Notes: generated by a model not told the origin, from the letters alone. A DNA stretch of 64,000 bases from Muscardinus avellanarius (GCA_963383645.1 OY726557.1:152008360-152072359), one strand, 5' to 3'; positions 50,438 through 61,781 are shown, counted from the stretch's first letter. A program made the numbers and translations.

Positions 50438-50796
50438 TGTTAGCTGTTCATTGCTGTGACAAAATGCCCAAGAAAATCAACTTAAAGGAGTAAAGATTTT
50501 TTTCTTTGTTTCAGAGGTTTCAGCCCATTGTTACTTGGCTCCATTGCACCCCCTTTGACAAGGCAGAGAACATCATGGCAGGGAGCACATGGTGGACAAG
50601 AGCTGATTACCTTTAGCCAGTCTGGGAGCAGAGAGAGAGGAAGGCATTAGCATCTCAATATACCTTTGTCTACTGACCACTTCCACCAATTAGACCCCAC
50701 CTCCTACCACCATTACTTTTCCCAACAGCACCACATGCTAAACACCAAGCCTTTAGCATATAGGTTTTGTAGGCATTTTAGATACAAACCATAACA
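50438..50796 (-). mobile_element. MaLR-type LTR, antisense, near complete
   Basis: The + strand begins TGTTAGCTGTTCATTGCTGT and ends GATACAAACCATAACA, with CATCATGGCAGGGAGCACAT, CCACCAATTAGACCCCACCT and CCCAACAGCACCACATGC between, all complement landmarks of a rodent MaLR LTR of about 360 bp. It has TG...CA ends. No matching target duplication was found by eye. Confidence 0.8.
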
Positions 50797-52556
50797 GTAA
50801 GCCTTGCTGCTTTGACCATCCTCTTACTGCTGCTCTGCTCATGCACAGAGGGGAGGTATATCAGCCTCATTATGAGCTTAGGGTCTACAATCCAACTTCA
50901 TTCTTTTTTATTATTTATTTTTTTATCTTACAAAATTTTCTGTGATTTTCATTGTATTTCCATTAAACATAAAAATAAAATTCTGGTAGCCAGGCATGGT
51001 GGTACACACTTGTAATCTCAGTACTTGGGAGGCTTAGACAAGAAGATCATAGGTTCAAGTCTCTCCTCAGCAAATCAGTGAAATGTAAAAAAGATAATGA
51101 AAACATTAAAAGTATGTACTAACTAATGTTCCATAAAGTATTTAAAAGTTGAAATAAGTCCAGCTGTCAGAGTACACCTCAAGACTGTAGGAAAACCAAC
51201 AAGGATTATTCCCCAAGTGCTTAACCCCTAGGATTTGCTATATTAGCCAAGCACATAAGCTTTTCAGCTTGATGTAGGCTGTTTTCCCTGCTTGGGTCTG
51301 TCATGCGGATCTGCTTCAAAATTATTCCCTAATTCCAGAGAGTATTTGGCAGAGATGTTCCCTCTAATGCAATGCAGGTTATGCTTAGACAATAGCGCAT
51401 TCCAGGAAGCTTCCAAATGTATACTTCTCCTGGAGAGCATTGCTAAACTTTGAATGGTAATGTGCAATAGATATGAAGATAAACGACAACTTTGGAGGCC
51501 TTCAAACAGAAGGGCCATCTGGACTCATGGCTTCTGGTGTGTCACATAAACAGGAACAGTTTACTTAGCAAGAGCTGGGAAGTGGTAGTATTGCCAAAGG
51601 AGAAAATCAGGGCCATAATCCAATATATTCCCTTGCCAAATGAATTCAAACTGTGACCGGTTTTTCTCAGCACCCCCATGAGCATTTTTTTTTTTATGTG
51701 ACCCAGTTGAATCTGAGAGAGAAAAAAGGAACTAAAACAATTAACCACATACTTCACAGTTTCCATTTGGCAAGTACTGAAGTTGAAGACAGAGACTACA
51801 GTTAAACATCCTTGTGAGTCCAGAGAATTATCCAAAACTTAAAATCAAATTAATCACAGTCTTGAAGTCTATAACTGTAGGAAGCTCCATGAAGGGGCAC
51901 CAGGGTTGAGACAAAAGATGGGCCTCTCCATCCTTCTCTCCATCAACCTTGTGGGTGAGTTTAATGCGAGTCCCCTGGAAAGTTACCTGACAGAGAACAG
52001 GATAGACTCCATGAATTTTGTTGAGTGGGAAATGTTACATTCTCCATACCTACTGTGTAGATTCACAATCTCATAATATTCGTAAAGACCCTGAGAAGTC
52101 CTGAAGTCAAAGTATTTCTGTATCCCTTTGCATACACACACACAAATACACACATCTATGTATATATCAAATATATATAATATAACATATATTTATATAT
52201 GTTTTACTGTAGCAGTTTCTAAATTTATTGGCACACCTAACCATTTTTGCAGAACAACTATGAATGTCTTAAGGAATCAGTGTTCCATTCCATGATATAC
52301 ACTTGGGGCAAAGCAATGTTAAAATAACATCCATCTCATACAACAAATTAGCATGGTACACAACTACTCCCAGGTGAGGAGGGATGCCAAGAAGATTTAG
52401 TGTAAATGGAAGCCTTATTGAATACTACAAAGAACTGTGGTCAGTATCAACCAGGTGGAAGCTGTCTATTTACATAGGTGCTTTAGGACATTGTTTTATA
52501 AATGCTAAATGCATACAGTTACCAGATGATTCCTCATTTAAAAGTGAAAATGTGTG
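50797..52556. other. Intergenic with one truncated SINE
   Basis: A truncated B1 lies at 50988-51080. The rest, including a CA/TA-rich patch at 52135-52200, looks unique. No gene evidence. Confidence 0.5.
50988..51080 (+). mobile_element. B1 left half, truncated
   Basis: TAGCCAGGCATGGTGGTACA, CAGTACTTGGGAGGCTTAGA, then CTCCTCAGCAAATCAGTGAA. No ID half follows. Confidence 0.8.
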
Positions 52557-52762
52557 AGCTGGTCATGGTGGTGCATGCTTGTAGTCCCAGCATTCAGGAG
52601 GAGGAGACAGAAGAATCATGGTTCGCAGACAGCCTCAGCTACTTAGCCCAAGGCCCTTAACAACTCAGTGAGACCCTGTTTAAAAAAAAGACTAAAAAAT
52701 AGGGCTAGGAGTGTAGCTCAGAGGTACAATGCCCCTGGGTTCCATTCTCAATATCACAAAAA
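52557..52762 (+). mobile_element. B1-dID SINE
   Basis: AGCTGGTCATGGTGGTGCAT, CAGCCTCAGCTACTTAGCCC, linker AAAGACTAAAAAATAGGGC, right half TAGGAGTGTAGCTCAGAGGT ending TCTCAATATCAC. The flanks AAGTGAAAATGTGT (about 52541) and AAGTGAAAGTGTGT (about 52764) differ by one base and are probably the target duplication. Confidence 0.9.
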
Positions 52763-53500
52763 AAGTGAAAGTGTGTTTGGTAATTACTAATTTCAGTTTA
52801 AATTAAAAGTTATTGGCACAATGAGGGCTCTTGTTTCTAGATATATTACTATCAAACCTCACAGCAGGTCTTCACTTTTGTCAAATCACAAAAGCTGAGA
52901 GCAGGGTCTTATCCTGAAGTCTTATCAGAACCACACAAGGATTCATCTAGGGTGGGTAGGGTGTATTTGGAAACAGGAGTTATGGCTCCCTGATGGGTCA
53001 TTTAGAACACTATTAAGAATGAAATTCAAAGAAGGGAGGGAGACCATTTTACACACAAGGACCACACAGGACTGTGCTCAGCAAGCTTCCTCTTGTTTCC
53101 ATGGTCACCCATTGGTTATGAAACTGATTTGGAATGGGAATCCTGAGGGTAGGATGGGCCTCTGACCTTTGGAGCCTAAACTGTGCTTCAGTCCTTCAGT
53201 TATAATTTATGTTCTGCTGTGGAGGAAGGGAGGTTCGGGAAACAGAATGCTAAGTCTGAGAGTACAGGGATTGTGTGAGGACAAAATCTCATTACTTAAA
53301 TATTTTTACCAGAGAGATGGGGAGAAATTCCAGGGGAAAAAATTAGTCAAGTGAAACAAGTCCTTAATGATGTTTCTTACTTTTCTGGCTTTTTCCTCAT
53401 TGATCAGAGGCTCCTCTGTGTTATTCTGGACCTTCAAAAAGTAGATACCAAGATGAGATTTTATGCACAAGAGATTTGTTGAGGGAAATGCCTGCAAGGA
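52763..53500. other. Intergenic, no recognised feature
   Basis: Unique-looking sequence; nothing identified. Confidence 0.45.
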
Positions 53501-54640
53501 TAAAAGGGAGGGGAATTAAGAAGGTAGGCAGAGACAGTACTTGTGAGGAAGGGTGAGGGAAAAGACAGAGAGTTGGGTGGTAGGAGAAGAGACCCAATCT
53601 GCAATCAAGGGCAATGCAGTTCTAAGCAATTCTGGGCCAGGTGGATGGTGGATCTTCTAGCCAGAACTACAGGAATAAGGCTGCAGTATACCTCCACTGG
53701 CCTCAGTCTTTGGTTGGGAAAATCTCTGTAAGTATGGCCAATGTGACTGAATTCAATTTGCTAGAACACTGCTCATTGTGGGCAGCATTAGCTAAATGGT
53801 CACTAGGTGCTCCCCAGTCTAGTGTTCCATATCAGGAGCGCTTCTCAAAAGGTGTGTGATTAATTATTGGCTCTAGAAGCCATAGCCTTGCTTCAGAATG
53901 CCAAGGTCCTGAATTGTGATTCTCCTCTGGGACTTACCACAAGATCCACATTGGATCATTTTCTCCCACTGGCTGCAATTTTTGGCTTACGGAGCTGGAT
54001 CATGTTGCACAATCTCCCAGACCTGCTACAAAATTCTTGTCTACTCTAGACCCCTCTCAAAGATGGCAGCCTTCTATGTCACTTGATGTATGAGACAAAT
54101 CCCCATGCCTAAGGGTAGAATGTGCTGCCTCTCAACTCCAAAATCCCTGTAAGATTCTGTGCTTCTTTCTTTGCATTCAGAGATGCAAAATATAGCAATA
54201 TGTTTTATACTTTGGGAGGTATATCTCAGCATGCCCTTGACTTAAAGGTCCCTGAAATGTCTGATAAGCCTGTTGCCATCAATGTCTTATATCATCATGG
54301 TGCTTTATGTGATATCCAAGTGGTTCAGATCTCTTTGCACCATATTATAATGGAGGCTGAGTAATTAACAAAGCTCTGAGGTGAAATTCTCATTGTTTAT
54401 CCTCTCATGTGAATGCATACAGCTTTCAGACATTTTTCCCAACTGTAATAGCAAAAATTTATTCACTAAATAAAGAACTATATATATCTATAGAAGGCCC
54501 TGTGAATCTGCACTAGTAATTAGACCACATCTCCCACAGGATCTACGATCAGGACTACTCTCAGAAGAGTGAGAGGCCCATTCCGCAATCTATTTCCATC
54601 ATCCATTTGGAAGACAGATTGGGGAATTCGATGGAGCTGT
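53500..54640. other. Unidentified possible LTR-element interior, 5' flank of L1
   Basis: About 1.1 kb with few stops in places and phrases such as GGTCACTAGGTGCTCCCCAG and CTCTCAAAGATGGCAGCCTT. Its texture recalls ERVL-MaLR internal sequence rather than unique DNA, and the L1 at 54650 appears to interrupt it. I could not match it to a family and no intact gene is present. Confidence 0.25.
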
Positions 54641-54965
54641 AACAGGGTGATTAGGAGGAATCACAATAGCTGATTTTAAACTATACTACAAAGCCATAGT
54701 AATAAAAAGGGCATGGTATTGGCACAAAAACAGATACATAGACCAATGGAATAGAATAGAAGACTCAGAAAGAAATCTGCACACTTACAGCCAGTTGATT
54801 TTTGACAAAGAGGCCAAAAACATGCAATGGAAGAAAGATAGCCTGTTCAACAAATGGTGTTGGCAAAACTGGTTAACCATATGCAGAAAAATATAAATAA
54901 GCCCCACTTTCTCACCATGCACAAGTCAATTCAAATGGATCAGAGACTTGGAAATTAAACCAGAG

Positions 54966-54966
<1 letters not shown>

Positions 54967-55015
<49 letters not shown>

Positions 55016-55191
55016 TACTGGGGTTCCTGGAAGACCTTCTACCCCCGGGCTACACTCCCAGACCTATTTTTTTATATTTTTATTTGGAAACAGGGTCTCT
55101 TAAGCCAGCATGGCTGGCTTCAACCCTGCACGATCCTCCTGTTTCCACCTCCCAAGTTTGGGGATTACAAGCATGTGCCACCACGCCCGGC
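54967..55191 (-). mobile_element. B1-dID SINE nested in L1, antisense, with (TG)n tail and 11-bp target duplication
   Basis: TAAACCAGAGA at 54956-54966 and 55192-55202. Where the A tail should be (low-coordinate end) there are about 23 TG units (54969-55013), so the tail has turned into a microsatellite. The body reads GGTACTGGGGTTCCTGGAAG, GGGTCTCTTAAGCCAGCATG and ends CCACCACGCCCGGC. It belongs to the deletion subfamily. Confidence 0.97.
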
Positions 55192-55323
55192 TAAACCAGA
55201 GATCTTAAGGCTCCTTAAAGAGGGCATAGGTCCAACACTGCAATACATAGGCACAGACAAAAATTTTTTCAACAAGACCCCAAAGGCATAAGAAATTAAA
55301 AGGCAGATCAATACATGGGATTG

Positions 55324-55515
55324 TAGCTGGGCGTGGTGGCTCACACTTGTAATCCCCACTCTTGGGAGGAAGAGACAGGAGGATCATGTAGGATCATAAG
55401 AGACCCTGTTTCCAAATAAGAATATAAAAAATAGGTGTCTGGGAGTGTAGCTCAGAGGTAGAAGGGTTTCCCAGAACTCCAGTACCACCAAAAAAAAAAA
55501 GAAGAAGAAAACAAT
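55324..55515 (+). mobile_element. B1-dID SINE nested in L1, sense, 10-bp target duplication
   Basis: CATGGGATTG at 55314-55323 and 55516-55525. Head AGCTGGGCGTGGTGGCTCAC; right half GTCTGGGAGTGTAGCTCAGA, AGGGTTTCCCAGAACTCCAG; tail AAAAAAAAAAGAAGAAGAAA. It is a further-shortened deletion-subfamily copy (GGATCATAAGAGACCCTG). Confidence 0.96.
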
Positions 55516-56066
55516 CATGGGATTGCATGAAACTGAAGAGTTTCTGTACAGCAAAGGAAACTATCAAGAACCTCAATCGAGAGCCAACAGAATGGGAGAA
55601 GATTTTTGCCACCTTCTCCTCGGATAGAGGACTAATATCTAGAATATACAGAGAACTCAAGAAACTCAGCACTAAGAAAACAAATAAACCAATAAAAAAT
55701 CGGCAAGGGAGTTAAATAAAAACTTCACAAAAGAAGATATTCAAATGGCCAATAAATGCATAAAAAATGCTCAACATCATTGGCAATCAGAGAGATGCAA
55801 ACTACCTTGAGATTTTACCTAACTCTAATTAGAATGGCAACCATTCAAAACACAAACAACAATAAATGCTGGCGAGGATGTGGAGAAGTGGGAACTCTAA
55901 AACATTGTTGGTGGGATTGCAAATTGGTGCAACCACTTTGGAAAACAGTATGGAGAATCCTCAGAAGAATGGGAGCAAATCTACCATTTGATCCAGCAAT
56001 ACCACTTCTGGATATCTACCCAAAAGAAAGGAAACCAAACTACCAAACTAATGCATGCATATCTAT

Positions 56067-57175
56067 ACATACTTCTCTGATAGAGGACTAATATCTAGAA
56101 TATACATAGAACTCATTTAGGTATTTAATTCTGGCACTATCCCTCCCAGGAGGAGATATGTCCATCAGTCCCACATGTGAAAATTTGCATAGGTCTAGAC
56201 ACTCAGCCAGGAGCTGAGTAACTATCCTCAGCTCCTACACCCACCCCCACATCTTCCTTTTTCTGTCTGTAGACTTTATACCACTCTTTTGGGCTCTTAT
56301 CTGTTTTGCTCCTAGAAACCATGTGCTCGATTAATCATCTCCATAACTCCCTGAAATTCAAGCCTCCTTGGATACCTCTATCCCTGTCAATTATTATGGT
56401 CATTACAGTCTTCTGGCCTCTGCTAGTTAAGTGCCACCACTTAAGCTCTAATAATTTAAGGTCCCCTATCTATGAATGGTCACAAGCTCAGCCTTATTGG
56501 CTCGGTGACAGTTTCTTCTACTGTCAGCCATGGCCTACTGAGGAGACCTGCCTCCCAGTGTTTCAATATTAGAAGACCATTGCTAATGTCCTTGGTAAAT
56601 GATGTGTCCTCTGGGCCTTCCTATGAGATGTAGTCCTCTGCTGATTCTTCTGACTGCACATAATACATCTGTGTTGCTACGCCTGTGTCCTTACTACTCC
56701 TTCCTCTTCTAGTTTTCAGGGTAATTCAGGCATCTGTGCTTCACTCAAATGAGTCATTGCTTTTTCCAGGCTTCTAATGACCATCTTAGGGGAAAGTGTG
56801 TGTCATCTCCTGTACTACTTACCAGGGTATTAATTCAGTGTCTTGAGAACATTTCTTCAAGTCAATGAATTCTTTCTTTTTTACAATTATGGTCCAGCAC
56901 CTTTGATCAAACACCCTCATAATCCAATACTGGTACTACTGACTAGCTAGTTTTTGTAGCTGATTCTCAGGTATGTAGTCTCTTTCTTCCCTCATCAGGC
57001 TCAGCATACCTTTAGTTGGTGATCGGCTGGGAGTCCAGGACAGGGGCTGAGACCAACTACTGAGCAGGAGCTGCTTCATTGCATCTTTCAGCTTGGGGCC
57101 AGCTATTACTAGAGAAAGGTAGCTGACCGCTGCAAGCACTGGGGATTGTGGGGCATGAGGATGTGCTCACAGAGC
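56067..57175. other. Unidentified possible LTR-element interior, 3' flank of L1
   Basis: Starts with a 45-base echo of L1 sequence (see findings) and continues with about 1 kb of non-L1, non-SINE sequence including TAATGACCATCTTAGGGGAA and CACCCTCATAATCCAATACT. The texture recalls an ERVL-MaLR interior and could be the other half of 53500-54640. Not proven; no intact gene. Confidence 0.25.
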
Positions 57176-57368
57176 CAGTATTATTAGGACTTCCATCCGA
57201 ATGCTCTTGTCTCATTTTTCAGGGTCTCAAGTTTTATTAATCCTTTCCAACCTTTCCCAACATTTACACATCTTTGGAGCTCCCAAAAGAAAAAGTAAGA
57301 GGGTCTGAGTGGTCAAGGACCCAGAATGTAGTGTGGTTCTCTAGCAAAGTCACTTATTAAGAAAGTCC

Positions 57369-57576
57369 CAATGAGGCATGATGGTACACACTTGTAATTC
57401 CATCATTTGGAAGGCTAAGACAGAAGGATGGCGGTTCATAGACAGCTTCAGATACTACTTAGTGAGGCCCTTTTAAACTCAGTGAAACCCTATTTTTAAA
57501 AAAAGAATAAAAAAATAAGGTTGTGAATGTAGTTCTGAGGTAGAATGCTCCTGAATTCCATCACCAGTACCGCAAA
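57369..57576 (+). mobile_element. B1-dID SINE with (GAAA)n tail
   Basis: CAATGAGGCATGATGGTACA, CATTTGGAAGGCTAAGACAG, linker AAAAAAAGAATAAAAAAAT, right half GGTTGTGAATGTAGTTCTGA ending CATCACCAGTACCGC. The tail continues into the GAAA repeat. Confidence 0.86.
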
Positions 57577-57607
57577 AAGAAAGAAAGGACAGAAGGAAAG
57601 AAAGAAA

Positions 57608-57655
<48 letters not shown>

Positions 57656-57673
57656 GAAAGAAAGAAAGAAAGT
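57577..57673. repeat. (GAAA)n microsatellite
   Basis: About 97 bases of AAAG/GAAA units with few interruptions, growing out of a SINE tail. Lys/Glu/Arg-rich frames are artefacts. Confidence 0.95.
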
Positions 57674-58631
57674 TTTTCAGGAATTGGCCAGCACTATATC
57701 CCACCATTTTCCTATGTAAGTTGGGAAGCACAGACCTAGCATAAGCAAATGGCGGGGTGGGGGGAGGTCTAGGAGGCAGCAGCTGAGGCCACCAGTCATC
57801 CATGCTCCCACAAACTCTGAGAAGAATATTGTCAGAGCCACCACATCTTCTTTGTCCTGTTTGGCTGTCCTGAAGACCTGCCTGACACTGAAGTGACATT
57901 CCAGGAAGGTCTGTCTATAGGTTGAAGAGGCCAAAGACAACAGACTATTCCTATGGCCTACTTCCACAGACTGTTCTCTAAAACAAAAAAGACAGGCAAG
58001 AGCCAAGAGGCAGAATGAGAATGTAAGATACAGTGCTGGAAGAAGAAAAAGAAAAACAAAACACAACTGAATGGTGGAACAGTGCCTCTTCGATGTCAAA
58101 ATGGAAGTCCAAAAATAAAGTTGCAGCCAGAAAATGAAGCAAAACAACTATCACATGATTTAAGAGAATATGAATAGGAGGGCAGGATGCTTCTCTGCAG
58201 AACTGAGTCCTGGATCCAAAGAGAAATAGGAGACCTAAGAGACCACCCTTGTCCTCTCTTCTCCCCCAGTAACAGCTGCTGATTGGTGGATTCTGCCATG
58301 TGATCTCTGCAACCTCTTAGCTCCTCCTCACTGACATCGGAGTCTCTTCTGCCACCATCTAACAGGCAGTTTATTGAAAATAGAATGTGGAATAAATTCC
58401 CAGTTAATATATTGACTATATCTTGTTTCTCAACTATATGTTATCAAAAAAAGGAAAGATGCTTTTCTTCTCCTTTTCCAAGAGGGTACTTAACTTTGTG
58501 CTCTAGAAATCTTGGCTTCCTTCACATTCAGAAGGGAGAGGGGGAGGCAGTGAGGGTGAATTGGGGAAGGGCTAAATGAGTTATCTTGTACTCCATTAAG
58601 ATGTATGACTACAATGCACTGATTTATTTAT
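57674..58631. other. Intergenic, no recognised feature
   Basis: Unique-looking sequence with several 60-156-codon open frames on the - strand, none with a recognisable protein family, start context or splice structure. Confidence 0.5.
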
Positions 58632-58831
58632 TTTATTTTGTTTTATTTGGTGGTACTGGGGTTCCTGGAAGCCCTTCTACCTCCAGGCTACACTCCCAGA
58701 CCTATTTTTTATATTTTTTTATTTGGAAACAGGGTCTCTTAAGCCAGCGAGGCTGTCTCTGAACCAGCGCGATCCTCCTGTCTCAGCCTCCCAAGCGCAG
58801 GGATTATAAGCATGTGCCACCACGCCTGGCT
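58632..58831 (-). mobile_element. B1-dID SINE, antisense, deletion subfamily
   Basis: TGGTGGTACTGGGGTTCCTG, GGGTCTCTTAAGCCAGCGAG, ending CCACCACGCCTGGC. The flanks CTACAATGCACTGATT (about 58609) and CTACAACGCACCAATT (about 58832) differ at two positions and are probably the decayed target duplication. Confidence 0.93.
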
Positions 58832-59041
58832 ACAACGCACCAATTAAAAAAAAGACTACTCGACAAGCTTTCATTTTCAAAAGTGTGAGCTGAAGAAAAT
58901 GAGGAAGTTGCATTGTTTATTAAAAGGGGTGGTGGTGGGGGGTTGATCACAAAGAGCTTCAGGCAGAAAGGGGAGAAGGGCTTGAGCCTGTGAGGAGATC
59001 TGTCTCCTCTGAACCTGAGAAGTGACACCTAAGGACAGGGC

Positions 59042-59254
59042 CACTGGGCATGGTTGTGTACACCTGTAATCCCAGTATAAGGGAGGCTGAAACAGTAGGA
59101 TTGCAGGTTTGTGGCCAGCCTCAGCAACTTGGTAAGACATTTAGCAACTTAGCAAGACTCCGTTCCTCTGTTTTAAAGTCTTTTTTAAAAAATAAAAAGG
59201 GCTATAAGTCTAGCTTGCAGATAGAATACTCCCTAGTTCAATCCCCAGTACAAA
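59042..59254 (+). mobile_element. B1-dID SINE with purine tail
   Basis: CACTGGGCATGGTTGTGTAC, CAGCCTCAGCAACTTGGTAA, linker TTTTTTAAAAAATAAAAAG, right half ending CAATCCCCAGTAC. Confidence 0.87.
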
Positions 59255-59302
59255 AGAAAGGAAGAAAGGAAGAAAGGAAGAAAGAAAGAAGAAAGAAAGA
59301 AA
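59255..59302. repeat. (GGAAGAAA)n purine microsatellite
   Basis: AAAGGAAGAAAGGAAGAAAG-type units directly at the tail of the SINE at 59042. Confidence 0.93.
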
Positions 59303-59439
59303 TCTCTTTGGCTCAGGCTGCTCTTAGTGAAATAAACTTCTCTGAAGAGAGTCTTTACACCTCATCTCTTTAATAAGCCACATTGGATGTGAAGAATTAC
59401 AGAAAAATAGTTTGGAGAAAGTAACATGGAAAATAAAAC

Positions 59440-59672
59440 CAAGCCGGATGTAGTGGCACACACTTGTAATTTCAGTATTTGGGAGGTTGAGCCAGGAGGA
59501 TTACAGAGGATTACGGTTTGTGGACAGCCTTAGCTACTTAGTGAGGCCCTTTGCAACTCAATGAGACCCTGTTTTAGAAAATAAAGAATAAAAAATAGGA
59601 TTGGGGGTGTAGCTCGAAGGTAGAATGCCCTGGGTTCCATCCCCAGTACCACCAAAAAAAAAAAAAAAAAAC
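59440..59672 (+). mobile_element. B1-dID SINE
   Basis: CAAGCCGGATGTAGTGGCAC, CAGCCTTAGCTACTTAGTGA, linker AAATAAAGAATAAAAAATAG, right half ATTGGGGGTGTAGCTCGAAG ending CCCCAGTACCACC with an A tail. GGATTACAGAGGATTACGG is a small internal duplication. Confidence 0.92.
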
Positions 59673-60165
59673 CCTATAAGATAAAATCAAGGTAAAATCA
59701 TGCCAGTGATTTGCTCCTACTGGGACATCTGTGTAATCAGCCAACCTGGGGGTCTTCAGAGTAAACTGGAGGCAGATATAATAGAAAGTGGCTGTGACAG
59801 GGTGCCCTGAGCCCCATCATTTGACATGGTAATGTATTGTACATTTCCTAGTCTTCTTTCACCCTTGAATATTAATTGTCTAGTAAGAAACCCCAGTAGG
59901 AAGCAGTTTCTGAGTGATAATATCTAGGAAGGGGAGATAAAAGGGAGGAAGAAATCAATGGGGTATAGAATCTTTCATGTTTGGTAACATCAATAATGTC
60001 TGTTCCTACCAACCTCAGAGGAGCCCCCAAAGAATTCACCACCTCAATATGAGAACCAGATTTTGAATGCCTGTGGAACCAGAATAAGAGAGTCAGTATG
60101 AGTCAGAGCAGCATTGAGAACCAACAGGAGAGGGAGAAACAGAGAGAAAAAAAGAGAGAGAATAT

Positions 60166-60167
<2 letters not shown>
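59673..60167. other. Intergenic, no recognised feature
   Basis: About 500 bases of unique-looking sequence between a SINE and the GA/GT compound microsatellite. Confidence 0.5.
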
Positions 60168-60222
<55 letters not shown>

Positions 60223-60277
60223 TTGATTTAAGACCCACTGGCAGACCTCTCCTATCCTGACATAGCCTAGGAGTTAA

Positions 60278-60328
<51 letters not shown>
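60168..60328. repeat. (GA)n and (GT)n compound microsatellites
   Basis: A GA run at about 60168-60220, 60 bases of unique sequence, then a GT run at 60281-60328 that abuts the tail end of the antisense SINE at 60329. Confidence 0.95.
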
Positions 60329-60330
<2 letters not shown>

Positions 60331-60515
60331 TTGAAATCAGGGGCATTTTATCTCTGAGATACACTACAGCCCTATTCTACTTTTTATTTCGAAACAGGGT
60401 CTCACTAAGTTTCAGAGGACCTTGCTAAATTGCAAAGGCTGGCTGTGAACCTTGGATCTTTCTATCTCAGCCTCCCAAGTACTGGGACTACAGGTATACA
60501 CCACCGTGCCTGGCT
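60329..60515 (-). mobile_element. B1-dID SINE, antisense, with (GT)n in place of tail
   Basis: GAGTTGAAATCAGGGGCATT, ACACTACAGCCCTATTCTAC, GAAACAGGGTCTCACTAAGT, ending CACCACCGTGCCTGGC. Confidence 0.92.
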
Positions 60516-60800
60516 TGGGAGTCACATCTTTGAAGAGGGTGGTAAAGAAGTCTCTCTGGAACACTTTCTACTTTCTTCAGCCCTGACTCCAGTTTTCAAC
60601 TCTATCACGTGACCAACAAGAGAAACAGCAAAGGAAGCGAGACTAATTCTAAATGAGAGATTGTGTGTTGACCTCAATAAACTTTGAAGAGAAAATAAAT
60701 GAATGAGTGAATAAAAATAATAAATAAAAAACTTGAGTGTTAAGGAACCTACCTATAATCTCATAAAAGACCCTGCATCTGAGTAGGGAAAGGAGAGCTT

Positions 60801-61022
60801 TTTTTTTTGCAGTACTGGGATAAACCCCAGGGGCATTCTAGCATTCCGCTGCCAAGCTACACCCAGCCCTATTTTTTTTTTTTTTTAATTCTTTATTTTG
60901 AAACATGGTCTCATTGAGTTGCAAAGGGCCTCACTAAGTAGCTGAGGCTGTCTCCAAACTGCGTTCCTCCTGTCTCAACCTTCCAAATGCTGGGATTATA
61001 AGCATGCACCACCACGCCTGCC
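60801..61022 (-). mobile_element. B1-dID SINE, antisense
   Basis: TTTTTTTTGCAGTACTGGGA, CATTCTAGCATTCCGCTGCC (an extra copy of the GCATTC motif), GAAACATGGTCTCATTGAGT, ending CACCACCACGCCTGCC. Confidence 0.92.
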
Positions 61023-61172
61023 TTAAGGAGAGCCAATTTTAACCATCATCAGTGAATGGGGAAAATTAAGACCATTTTAAGGTTCTTCCTTGGCAAATTA
61101 AGATACTCCAATAACTAGTTATAAGAATTTGAAGCTTTCCTTAGGAAGATGAGGAGACTGTTACTGAATTTT

Positions 61173-61353
61173 AGTCTACTGGTGATGGATCCCAGGAGCA
61201 TTCTATATGAGTGACACCTTCAACCTTATTTAATTTTTATTTTGAAACAGGATCTCACTAGGTTATAGTGCAAAGTTGGCCTCAAGCCTGCAATCCTCCC
61301 AAGAATCAGCCTCCCAAGTACTGGAATTACAGGTGTGCACAACTGTGCCTGGA
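61173..61353 (-). mobile_element. B1-dID SINE, antisense, diverged
   Basis: TAGTCTACTGGTGATGGATC, CTTTTTATTTTGAAACAGG-like text before GATCTCACTAGGTTATAGTG, ending CACAACTGTGCCTGG. It has lost part of its middle. Confidence 0.82.
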
Positions 61354-61419
61354 TGAGAAATTGATTTTTTTTTTTTATGAAATTCACATTTGCTATGTCA
61401 GGGAGAATGGGTTGTATGG

Positions 61420-61420
<1 letters not shown>

Positions 61421-61462
<42 letters not shown>
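61421..61462. repeat. (GT)n microsatellite
   Basis: About 20 GT units between an antisense and a sense SINE. Confidence 0.95.
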
Positions 61463-61464
<2 letters not shown>

Positions 61465-61508
61465 GCACACAGAGCAGAAAGGAAGAAGTTTAGAAATTTA
61501 GATAGAAG

Positions 61509-61722
61509 CCGGGCGTGGTGGCTCACGCTTGTAATCCCCGCGCTTGGGAGGCTGAGATAGGAGGATCGCACAGGTTCGAAGCCAGCCTCAGCTACTTAGT
61601 GAGGCTTTCAGCAATGTAATGAGACCCTGTTTCCAAATAAAATATAAAATAGGTCTGGGAGTATAGCCCAGAGGTAGAAAGCCTCTGGGTTCCACCCCCA
61701 GTACCACCAAAAAAAAAAAAAA
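61509..61722 (+). mobile_element. B1-dID SINE, young CpG-rich subfamily, 15-bp target duplication
   Basis: AAATTTAGATAGAAG at 61494-61508 and 61723-61737, exact. Head CCGGGCGTGGTGGCTCACGC, CCCCGCGCTTGGGAGG, GGATCGCACAGGTTCGAAGC; linker TTTCCAAATAAAATATAAAA; right half ending CACCCCCAGTACCACC and a pure A tail. Many CpGs are intact. Confidence 0.98.
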
Positions 61723-61781
61723 AAATTTAGATAGAAGGAAGATACATTTTGAAATTTTAAAGTCTTTAGAAGTTAATTAGG

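Larger units (their letters stand above)
54650..56066 (+). mobile_element. L1 ORF2 distal fragment, sense, carrying two nested SINEs
   Basis: L1 text is clear: AGCCATAGTAATAAAAAGGG, AACAAATGGTGTTGGCAAAA, then after the nested SINEs GCAAAGGAAACTATCAAGAA, ATAGAGGACTAATATCTAGA and AATGCTGGCGAGGATGTGGA. Conceptual pieces include [20 protein letters not shown] and [20 protein letters not shown], both from the region after the reverse transcriptase. It is 5'-truncated and stops before the 3' UTR, so no tail or target duplication is seen. Insertions at 54967-55191 and 55324-55515 split it. It is non-functional. Confidence 0.9.

Noticed and set aside
55756..56091. 111-codon open frame as a host gene
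   Set aside because: The [15 protein letters not shown] text is L1 ORF2 distal sequence.
57677..58147. 156-codon - strand open frame
   Set aside because: It starts in unique intergenic sequence and shows no recognisable domain or conserved feature; a chance frame is the simplest reading.
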